From contig JALHHV010000088.1 in assembly GCA_022837365.1 (NCBI GenBank), forward strand, positions 1 through 6,264: a stretch of DNA of 6,264 nucleotides, given 5' to 3'. Of the stretch, positions 1 to 5,598 are shown piece by piece. Both the position numbers and the translations under genes were made by a program. Source of the DNA: Desulfovibrio sp. GTDB taxonomy: Bacteria > Desulfobacterota > Desulfovibrionia > Desulfovibrionales > Desulfovibrionaceae. How positions within the stretch are numbered: position 1 is the stretch's first letter; each line of letters begins with the position of its first letter. The notes under the pieces are model-generated. The model was given only the letters and a program-made list of their open reading frames with translations, did no database searches and was not told the origin of the DNA.

Positions 1-78
1 TACGGCACCGCCGTGCAGTTCTGCCGCGACGAAAAGGACGGCGGCAACGGCAGCGGGCCGTTGCGGTTGCAGGCGTGA
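1..78 (+). CDS. C-terminal end of an unidentified upstream protein (partial)
   Basis: Frame 1 is open from the left edge to a TGA at 76-78 and gives 25 residues ending in GPLRLQA. The codons are strongly GC-rich in the third position (GGC, ACC, GCC, CTG-type usage), as in the GC-rich genes at the other end of the window, so this is probably the tail of a real gene that starts outside the window. The gap to the start of the next gene is only 33 bases, with no terminator-like hairpin, so the two may share a transcript. The fragment is too short to assign a function, and its glycine- and asparagine-rich tail (DGGNGSG) looks like a flexible C-terminus. Confidence 0.6.
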   Translation, partial: YGTAVQFCRDEKDGGNGSGPLRLQA

Positions 79-100
79 CCGGCTGGAACTTTACCCATGC

Positions 101-105
101 AGGAG
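101..105 (+). promoter_or_regulatory. Shine-Dalgarno site that decides the start at 112
   Basis: AGGAG at 101-105 lies six bases before the ATG at 112. An in-frame ATG at 97 lies upstream of this motif and has no purine-rich site of its own (GGAACTTTACCC precedes it). The ATG at 112 is therefore the better start, removing five residues (MQEYA) from the longest open frame. Confidence 0.75.
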
Positions 106-111
106 TATGCG

Positions 112-1380
112 ATGACGACTGAAGGGCATGGCGACATCAAGTCATTGACGAATCTTGCCATGTTCTACCGCAAGCAGGGGAACATGGAAAAATTTCGGGC
201 ATACGCAGCTGAAGCGGAGGCATGCCTTGTTGGTGATGGCAAGGATGGGCCGCTGATTGGCGAGGGTATCCGGTGCCTGTTCGAACTGGGGCGTCACGAC
301 TTGTTGGTGGAAATATTTCATGCAATGAAATCGAACGGCTATCCTGCGGCCGAGATGGCGTACCTGCATGGAGAATCCTTGTTCCGGTCGGGCAGGCTGC
401 GTGAGGCCATGCAGGTGTGGAAAACGGTGCCCACAGGCGATGAGGCGTTGTCTTTCCTTGCCGTGCGTATGCGGCAGGTATTGGAATACCCCGAGCAGGT
501 GTTCGGCAGGAATTTGCTGCAAAGTCCAGAGCCTCGGGTACATGTACTGATTCTGACCAAAGATAGAAAAGAATACCTGCGTAAGACGCTGGCCTGCTTG
601 CGAGCAACGGAATATTCAAACTATTCAGTGTACATAGTAGATAACAATAGTGCCGACGGCACCCCGGGTATCCTTGCGGATGAAGCCGCGCTGTTCCCTG
701 CGCATGTGGCGGTACGGCACGCGGTACTGCCCACAAATATTGGCCGTCCGGCGGGCCATAACTGGTTGCTGACGGCGTGGGACCATTCCGAGGCCGAATA
801 CCTTGCCATTCTGGATGATGACATGCTGGACTTTCCTGCCAACTGGCTGAAGGTGTTTGTGAACAGCATTTCCCTGAAGCCGGACGTGGGGGTGGTGGGC
901 GGCAAGACGGTGGGCCGCGACCTGCTGATTCAGGACGCCACGTCCATCATCACCGGCCTCTCGCCTGAGGGACGTATAGAGTTCTTCACCAACCGGGGCG
1001 CATTCGACTGGGGCCAGTTCAACGTCATCAGCAACTTGTCGGACTACACCATTGGCTGCGCCTGCCTGTACAAGCGCGAGGTGTTCGACGTGGCCGGGCA
1101 TTTCGATATCCGCTTTTCGCCGTCACAGGGGGTGGACATCGACCATGGCATCCGCATGCGCAAGGCCGGGTACGACATGATCTACAACGGCAACGTCACC
1201 TTCGTGCACGCGCAACTGACCAGCGAGGGGATAGAGCGGGACCGGGTGCGGCTGGGCAATTCCCTGGGGAACTTCCTGAAGCTCGGTCACAAGTACTCGC
1301 CGGAGGAATTCCGGGACATCATCGCCGCACGCGCGGAACGGCAGCGGGCCTTCGACGCCTGCGGCGGAGTGTTCGGGTAG
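112..1380 (+). CDS. TPR-like repeat protein with GT2 glycosyltransferase domain
   Basis: This 422-residue protein probably transfers a sugar from a nucleotide donor to a growing glycan in the cytoplasm. Residues 1-130 contain three TPR-like helical hairpins, at about 11-37 (LAMFYRKQGNMEKF), 51-78 (LFELGRHDLLVEIF) and 84-107 (SLFRSGRLREAMQVW), which may bind a partner or the acceptor. The GT-A fold GT2 domain covers about 142-370. It starts with the strand VHVLILTKDR, followed by VDNNSADGT (176-184, nucleotide-binding region), the metal-binding DXD-type motif LDDDM (234-238) and VVGGK (261-265). VDIDHGIRMRKAGY (341-354) stands where related enzymes carry an E/D-D acceptor or base motif. There are no membrane segments or signal peptide. 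The start at 112 is chosen over 97 because of the AGGAG site. The gene is mosaic in composition: about 42% GC at 601-660 but about 60% from 840 onward. The GT2 assignment is firm; donor, acceptor and linkage cannot be read from sequence. Confidence 0.92.
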   Translation: MTTEGHGDIKSLTNLAMFYRKQGNMEKFRAYAAEAEACLVGDGKDGPLIGEGIRCLFELGRHDLLVEIFHAMKSNGYPAAEMAYLHGESLFRSGRLREAMQVWKTVPTGDEALSFLAVRMRQVLEYPEQVFGRNLLQSPEPRVHVLILTKDRKEYLRKTLACLRATEYSNYSVYIVDNNSADGTPGILADEAALFPAHVAVRHAVLPTNIGRPAGHNWLLTAWDHSEAEYLAILDDDMLDFPANWLKVFVNSISLKPDVGVVGGKTVGRDLLIQDATSIITGLSPEGRIEFFTNRGAFDWGQFNVISNLSDYTIGCACLYKREVFDVAGHFDIRFSPSQGVDIDHGIRMRKAGYDMIYNGNVTFVHAQLTSEGIERDRVRLGNSLGNFLKLGHKYSPEEFRDIIAARAERQRAFDACGGVFG

Positions 1381-1397
1381 AAGGGGAACCCAGAGCC

Positions 1398-1442
1398 ATG
1401 CTCACGTCGTACCGTGAAAGGCAGCTGTACAGTGTGCTTTGA
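1398..1442 (+). pseudogene. Short open frame, possible gene remnant or leader peptide
   Basis: In the spacer between two glycosyltransferase genes, ATG at 1398 opens a 14-codon frame (MLTSYRERQLYSVL) ending in TGA at 1440-1442. The same frame continues past the stop as EYRGANKP to a TAA at 1468-1470. A single change of CGA to TGA would therefore explain the stop, and the run would read as 23 residues. The upstream purine stretch AAGGGGAA at 1381-1388 is a weak and rather distant ribosome site. Codon usage in 1398-1442 is moderately GC-rich, closer to the gene before it than to the AT-rich gene after it. It could be the decayed start of a gene displaced by the AT-rich cassette, a translated leader, or chance. 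Confidence 0.2.
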
Positions 1443-1474
1443 GAATATCGTGGTGCCAACAAGCCATAATAGTC

Positions 1475-1480
1475 GGGGAG
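1475..1480 (+). promoter_or_regulatory. Shine-Dalgarno site that decides the start at 1487
   Basis: GGGGAG at 1475-1480 lies six bases before the ATG at 1487. The longest open frame begins at a TTG at 1439, which has no purine-rich site in front (the preceding bases are TACAGTGTGCT). The 16 extra residues (MRISWCQQAIIVGERQ) are encoded over the ribosome site itself and are very likely untranslated. Confidence 0.8.
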
Positions 1481-1486
1481 CGGCAA

Positions 1487-3367
1487 ATGAGTGAAGACTT
1501 CATGGTGGATGAAGGTGAATTCCTTTTACGGCGGAATGCAATAGCGGTCAGAATTTTTGAAGAAGCCTTGCGTGAATTTTCATATGAAAACTTTTCGAAA
1601 TCTTCATATCTGATAGACATGTATCAAAAGCGTATAAATAAAAATGAAATATATATAAACGACAATAGAAGGGTTATGGATCCCGAGGTGTCTGTCGTTA
1701 TTGTAGCATATGCAACATGTAGAATGTTAATAGAATGCATAAAATCTGTATTAGAAGGCAGTTTTGATAGGTTCGAGATTATTGTTGTGGATAATGGAGA
1801 GAATGATTCAGTGGTAGGCACTCTTCATAGGCTCCCAATATTATATGTGAAATCGCCTTGCAATTTATTTCTATCGGAAGCAAGAAACATTGGTGTCTGC
1901 ATGGCACAATCTCCAATTTGTGTTTTCCTCGATGATGATGCAATAGCAGATAGGAACTTTTTAAAAAAAATATCGGAAGTGTTCTCAATTCCCGGCGTGT
2001 TTGCTGTGCGTGGAAGGGTGATTCCAAAGACAAAAAGTGCATATCAGGATAGTAGTAGTCATTATGATGAGGGTGATAAATTTATTCCGCATGTTATTAA
2101 TACAGAGGGGAATTCAGCGTGGAGAAGGGATATATATAGAAAATTTTCTGGAATGGATCCATTACTGTTTGGTCATGAGGGGACAGAACTTTCAGAAAGA
2201 ATGAATGATTATTACGGTAAGTGGGTAACGTTCTATTGTCCAGATGTTGTTATATATCATGACTATGCGATCACCGAAGAGAAGAAACAGGTGAAGGAAG
2301 CTCGGCATGAGCGCATGTTGAGATACATAAAATGGAAAAAGAAAGCTTCGTTGTTGCGAAAAGGGGAGTGTGGTGCATTAGGCAATTTTGTACGTTACGC
2401 GCGTAGCCCTGTCGTAAGCGTTGTTTTGTCCGCATATAACGCGGAAAAGTACATTGAGTCGTCGATTAGTTCTGTTCTGAATCAAAGGTTTTCAGATATT
2501 GAGGTGCTGGTTGTTGACGATGGGTCATCTGACGGTACTTCTGACGTGGTGAGGAAAATCAAAGATAGGCGCGTGGTGTTGCATAGATGTGATACTAATC
2601 AGGGGCTAGCGAGTGCGCTTAACATGGGTTTTTCGTTGGCCAGGGGAAAGTATATAGCCCGCATGGATGCAGATGATTTGTGTTCAGAAAATAGATTTGT
2701 TGTTCAATTACATCACATGGAAAAGAATAGATCGATTTGCGTTTGCGGAGGCGCAATTCGCAGGTTTGGCCATTCAGATGGCCTTGTTCAATACCCATCT
2801 TCAGATGCTGAGTTGAAGAGCAGTATGCTGTTGTATGGTCCATTTGCACATCCATTTGTAATATTTGATGGAGAATTTGTGCGGAAGAATGGCATTATGT
2901 ATAATGTTGATTATAAGAATGCTCAAGATTATGAATTGTGGATGCGGATTGGTCACGAATATGGATCATGCATATTTGGAAATGTTGCGGATGTTGTGGG
3001 GTGGTATAGGGTGCACGCTGGCAGTGAGAGTGTAGTGCATAAAAAGCGACAGATGGACGCTGTGTGGCATATTCATAAAGATAATTTTTGTAGAATAAAA
3101 TGGAATATGTCTGATGATGATATCCGGATTTGTCGTGACTTGTTTTGCAATGTGTTGAGAGTAGATGTTATTGAGTCATTTGTGGAAATGAAGAATTTTT
3201 TATTGCGCTTGAATAAGTTAAATATTCAAACATGCGTATACGGTAGTGATTTGTTTCGTGGGGCGGTGACGCGAAAGTTTATTGACCTGTGCAGGGCAAA
3301 TTTAAATTTTGGGGAAATACTCGAAGAGCAAGTGAGTATTTTTAAGAGGAAAATACTTAGCCACTAG
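1487..3367 (+). CDS. Bifunctional (tandem) GT2 glycosyltransferase
   Basis: This 626-residue cytoplasmic protein carries two GT-A fold GT2 domains and could add two sugars in turn. Domain A, about residues 67-260, opens with VSVVIVAYATCR. It has VDNGEND (101-107), SEARNIG (130-136), the metal-binding LDDDA (148-152) and HEGTELSERM (230-239) in the acceptor/base region, an E-rich variant. Domain B, about 308-512, opens with VVSVVLSAYNAEKYI. It has the classic VDDGSSDGT (343-351), ARMDADD (391-397, DXD-type) and AQDYELWMRIG (479-489), a canonical acceptor-side motif. Domain B is thus the more textbook enzyme, while A resembles GT2 members of the rhamnosyltransferase style. Residues 1-66 (charged, helical) and the tail after 512 match no domain I recognise. 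No transmembrane segment is visible. The coding sequence is very AT-rich (about 25% GC at 1621-1680), unlike the gene before it, which suggests transfer. An A8 tract lies at 1963-1970. Donor and acceptor are unknown. Confidence 0.92.
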   Translation: MSEDFMVDEGEFLLRRNAIAVRIFEEALREFSYENFSKSSYLIDMYQKRINKNEIYINDNRRVMDPEVSVVIVAYATCRMLIECIKSVLEGSFDRFEIIVVDNGENDSVVGTLHRLPILYVKSPCNLFLSEARNIGVCMAQSPICVFLDDDAIADRNFLKKISEVFSIPGVFAVRGRVIPKTKSAYQDSSSHYDEGDKFIPHVINTEGNSAWRRDIYRKFSGMDPLLFGHEGTELSERMNDYYGKWVTFYCPDVVIYHDYAITEEKKQVKEARHERMLRYIKWKKKASLLRKGECGALGNFVRYARSPVVSVVLSAYNAEKYIESSISSVLNQRFSDIEVLVVDDGSSDGTSDVVRKIKDRRVVLHRCDTNQGLASALNMGFSLARGKYIARMDADDLCSENRFVVQLHHMEKNRSICVCGGAIRRFGHSDGLVQYPSSDAELKSSMLLYGPFAHPFVIFDGEFVRKNGIMYNVDYKNAQDYELWMRIGHEYGSCIFGNVADVVGWYRVHAGSESVVHKKRQMDAVWHIHKDNFCRIKWNMSDDDIRICRDLFCNVLRVDVIESFVEMKNFLLRLNKLNIQTCVYGSDLFRGAVTRKFIDLCRANLNFGEILEEQVSIFKRKILSH

Positions 3368-3395
3368 TGGCGGCGTGTAGCTCAGATGTGTTTAT

Positions 3396-3400
3396 GGAGG
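3396..3400 (+). promoter_or_regulatory. Shine-Dalgarno site for the GT92-like gene
   Basis: GGAGG at 3396-3400 lies seven bases before the ATG at 3408. This is near-ideal spacing and supports that start codon. Confidence 0.8.
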
Positions 3401-3407
3401 TGCTTGT

Positions 3408-4526
3408 ATGCGGGGTCACATTGCTACGCTTTCGAGTGTGATATTGCCAGATGGGTGTGGTTTGTTGCGCACGCCTCCACGCGCCAAAGGCGATATGTAT
3501 ATTGAATATGAAAATCAATTTGACAATACAACAGTATTTTATGATGTTTTTATGTACAAGAAATGGGTTTTTTTGTCAGGGCCACCGCTGCGCAACTTGC
3601 TTGATACGTTTACAAATGCTACATTTTTCCTTGATGGAAAAAGATGTAGGGCCATTTTGAAGGATATAGATAGAACGCAACGTTCTTATATTATTTCGGG
3701 TCAAAATTGCCATCGACTTGAAATCGTCTCTGATAGATTCCAGTTTGATATAGAGATACATTTTAACAATAGTGATATATTTTGCGGAAAGAATGTTCTT
3801 ATGACGTTATCACGTGATAACGATTTGCAATGGATACGCGACTGGATAGATTATCATGTAAAAGTTCATAAGGTTAACGGAATATTAATTTATGATAATT
3901 CATCTACAAAGTACGACTGTGATGAATTACTTGAAAATATTATGTTGAATAGATGTATTGAGTCAGCGGTAGTCGTTCCATGGCCATATAAATATGGTCC
4001 CGTGGGTAAAACAAATGTTCGTAAATATATTTGGGACAGCGATTATTCACAGTATTCCGTCAATGAACATGCCAGGAGAAGATTCCTTGCCTCGTGCAGG
4101 GGAGTACTCCGTGTGGATATTGATGAATTGGTGGGATTCGAGAATGAATATGATGTTTTTTCATACCTCGCCGGGACGCCCAACGGAGTGGTTTTTTTTC
4201 ACGGTAGATGGATGGAGCCAATTCCCCGGACTGAAGGATCTCCACGGCATAAGGATTTTTGTAAAATTAATAAAAAAAATGGATTATCGCCCGTAAAATG
4301 GGCAATGACGCCATCGCGCGTGCCCGAATCGATTCAGATGCTGGTGCACGGGATATCGCCAGCGATCATTGAATGTCCTGAAGAGCCAGGCTTCTGCTAC
4401 CGGCATTTTCGGGGTATTAACACCAACTGGAAAGACCCGTTGCGAAGCATAGCACACAATGAGGCTGACGTGGATTGTTTTGAGGATACCGAGTGGAAGA
4501 ATATCGTTTGTCGCCTCGGTTGGTAG
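3408..4526 (+). CDS. GT92/DUF23-like glycosyltransferase
   Basis: This 372-residue protein resembles the GT92 (formerly DUF23) and related Glyco_tranf_2_4 families, which include galactosyltransferases in animals and polysaccharide enzymes in bacteria. The family signature is clear from about residue 130. LSRDNDLQWIRDW (134-146) continues into DYHVKVHKVNG and the strand ILIYDNSS (159-166). The metal-binding D-x-D appears as RVDIDELV (235-242). Further family-like stretches are VFFHGRWMEP (262-271) and the late FCYRHFRG (329-336), with histidine and arginine residues often used in catalysis or donor binding. Residues 1-125 form a beta-rich N-terminal region without a motif I can name. No signal peptide or membrane anchor is seen, in contrast to animal GT92 proteins, which are type II membrane proteins. 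GC content rises within the gene, from about 23% at 3841-3900 to about 53% at 4321-4380. T8 (4192-4199) and A8 (4272-4279) tracts and a perfect 18-base palindrome lie inside the frame. The gene sits 40 bases after the tandem GT2 gene. Family-level call is good; substrate unknown. Confidence 0.85.
   Translation: MRGHIATLSSVILPDGCGLLRTPPRAKGDMYIEYENQFDNTTVFYDVFMYKKWVFLSGPPLRNLLDTFTNATFFLDGKRCRAILKDIDRTQRSYIISGQNCHRLEIVSDRFQFDIEIHFNNSDIFCGKNVLMTLSRDNDLQWIRDWIDYHVKVHKVNGILIYDNSSTKYDCDELLENIMLNRCIESAVVVPWPYKYGPVGKTNVRKYIWDSDYSQYSVNEHARRRFLASCRGVLRVDIDELVGFENEYDVFSYLAGTPNGVVFFHGRWMEPIPRTEGSPRHKDFCKINKKNGLSPVKWAMTPSRVPESIQMLVHGISPAIIECPEEPGFCYRHFRGINTNWKDPLRSIAHNEADVDCFEDTEWKNIVCRLGW
3805..3822. repeat. 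Perfect 18-base palindrome inside the GT92-like gene
   Basis: CGTTATCACGTGATAACG is identical to its own reverse complement over all 18 bases, centred between 3813 and 3814 on CACGTG. It encodes most of the conserved TLSRDND stretch (residues 133-139) of the GT92-like protein, so coding constraint and palindromy overlap. It could be coincidence or a protein-binding site; nothing else nearby suggests a promoter. Confidence 0.9.
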
Positions 4527-4551
4527 CGCGTATTTTATCCTACCTTCATGT

Positions 4552-4557
4552 GGAGGA
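4552..4557 (+). promoter_or_regulatory. Shine-Dalgarno site that decides the start at 4566
   Basis: GGAGGA at 4552-4557 lies eight bases before the ATG at 4566. An in-frame ATG at 4548 overlaps this region and is preceded only by pyrimidine-rich TCCTACCTTC. The start at 4566 is therefore preferred, and six residues (MWRTTA) are dropped from the longest frame. Confidence 0.8.
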
Positions 4558-4565
4558 CTACGGCA

Positions 4566-5348
4566 ATGGAAACTGGTTTTTACGACAAGGGATTTTATGA
4601 TCGTCAGCGGTATGGATCATTCCTGTCCGCTGCGGTCATTCTGCCTTTCATCCTGCAAAGATTCCCACAAATAAGCAGTATGGTAGATATCGGTTGCGGC
4701 GTAGGCACATGGTGCTCTGTTGCAAAACTCATGGGTCTTTCCGTGCTGGGCAAGGACGGCAATAGCGTCTTTGGAGAGTCCATGCTGGAGGCCAATGAAT
4801 ATGTACAGGAGGACTTTGGAACAACGTTAGCAGATAATGGCAGAAAATACGACTTATGCATATCCTTGGAAGTGGCCGAGCACTTGCCGCCCGACAAGGG
4901 AGAAGACTTTGTGCGCTACCTGTGCGGACACGCTGATTTGGTGTTGTTTGGAGCAGCAATACCGACCCAAGGCGGTGCGAATCACATCAATTGTCGGTGG
5001 CAGTCGTACTGGGCTTCGCTATTCCGAAAAAACGGTTATGTATGCTTTGACGTAGTCAGAAAGCCGTTTTGGTGCAATCCAAACGTAAAGTGGTGGTATG
5101 CGCAGAATACTCTTGTCTTTTGCAAGGAAACTCGTTCAAATATAATGGAGTTCTGCAAGAAGGCACATGCGGAATTACCTATCGATATCGCGCACCCTTG
5201 CCTTACTCAAAATTATGACAAGGGATCGGGAACGCTCATCGACCAGAAAATAGCCAGCTTCGCTCGGCTTGCGCACTACCACGTGATGGGCAAGCGTATG
5301 GATGATGCGCGGAAATATATGCAGACGATAGCCGATACTATTGCATAA
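4566..5348 (+). CDS. Class I SAM-dependent methyltransferase, glycan-cluster type
   Basis: This 260-residue protein probably moves a methyl group from S-adenosylmethionine to a sugar or glycan terminus. The Rossmann-type domain covers about 38-185. Motif I, VDIGCGVGTW (40-49), binds SAM, and D64 in VLGKDGN is a candidate acidic residue for the SAM ribose. YDLCISLEVAEHL (95-107) is the motif IV/post-motif segment typical of the Methyltransf_23/Methyltransf_11 type. IPTQGGANHIN (132-142) followed by RWQSYWASLFRKNGY (144-158) matches a pattern I know from methyltransferases beside glycosyltransferases. Residues 190-260 are helical, and LAHYHVMGKRMDDARKYM resembles a TPR hairpin. The gene follows the GT92-like gene by 39 bases and is the last of the plus-strand run, ahead of a strong terminator. 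A role in capping or decorating the chain made by the neighbouring transferases is inference; the substrate could also be a small molecule. GC is near 50% at 4681-4740, between the AT-rich cassette and the flanks. Confidence 0.88.
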   Translation: METGFYDKGFYDRQRYGSFLSAAVILPFILQRFPQISSMVDIGCGVGTWCSVAKLMGLSVLGKDGNSVFGESMLEANEYVQEDFGTTLADNGRKYDLCISLEVAEHLPPDKGEDFVRYLCGHADLVLFGAAIPTQGGANHINCRWQSYWASLFRKNGYVCFDVVRKPFWCNPNVKWWYAQNTLVFCKETRSNIMEFCKKAHAELPIDIAHPCLTQNYDKGSGTLIDQKIASFARLAHYHVMGKRMDDARKYMQTIADTIA

Positions 5349-5390
5349 TCGTGTAACCGATCACTCGCTATTCGTCCGAGCCTGTTACTG

Positions 5391-5462
5391 CAAGCGAGTA
5401 CCTGATCAAATTGGAACCTGTGCTAGGCAGGGCCGGTATGGTCAGGTTCTCGCTTGTTTTTT
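5391..5462 (+). terminator. Intrinsic terminator with long stem and large loop
   Basis: Bases 5391-5407 pair with 5440-5456 over 17 positions, with one T-T mismatch (5399/5448) and one G-U pair (5406/5441). The stem is followed at once by six T residues (5457-5462). The loop of 32 bases (5408-5439) can form a small inner hairpin, with CCTG at 5417-5420 pairing with CAGG at 5428-5431. It lies 42 bases after the methyltransferase stop and ends the plus-strand transcript before the convergent gene. There is no T-run for the opposite direction, so it looks one-way. Confidence 0.85.
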
Positions 5463-5598
5463 ATGAAGGGCGGACGCCATCCATTGGCGAGCGCGCAATA
5501 CGAACCCTGTCGATAAGGGGCGTGTGTTTTGTTGGGTAAGAATCATCCTGAGGCAGGGGGCGGCGGGTTATGGTGTTGGCAGTGCCGGGTCGCCCGCA
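5463..5598. other. Convergent intergenic region, no gene seen
   Basis: This stretch separates the plus-strand terminator from the stop codon of the minus-strand gene. GC content returns to a high level here. A small hairpin (CGCCA 5475-5479 with TGGCG 5485-5489) is present but has no T-run on either side. I see no clear terminator for the minus-strand gene, no open frame of note, and no repeat marking the edge of the AT-rich block. Confidence 0.5.

Noticed and set aside
97..111. ATG at 97 as the start of the first GT gene
   Set aside because: It lies in front of the AGGAG site at 101-105 and has no ribosome site of its own; the ATG at 112 is well placed.
137..1101. Long minus-strand open frames opposite the first GT gene
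   Set aside because: They lie antisense to a clear GT2 gene, their translations show no family motif and are rich in Arg, Pro, His and Cys as expected for shadow frames of a GC-rich gene.
1439..1470. Promoter with TTGAGA (1439-1444) and CATAAT (1465-1470)
   Set aside because: The boxes are 20 bases apart, too far for a normal sigma-70 promoter, and each matches only in part. A promoter in this spacer is possible but not supported by this pair.
1439..1486. TTG at 1439 as start of the tandem GT2 gene
   Set aside because: No Shine-Dalgarno sequence precedes it, and GGGGAG sits correctly before ATG 1487.
5475..5489. Small hairpin as terminator for the minus-strand gene
   Set aside because: The stem has only five base pairs and no T-run follows on the minus strand.
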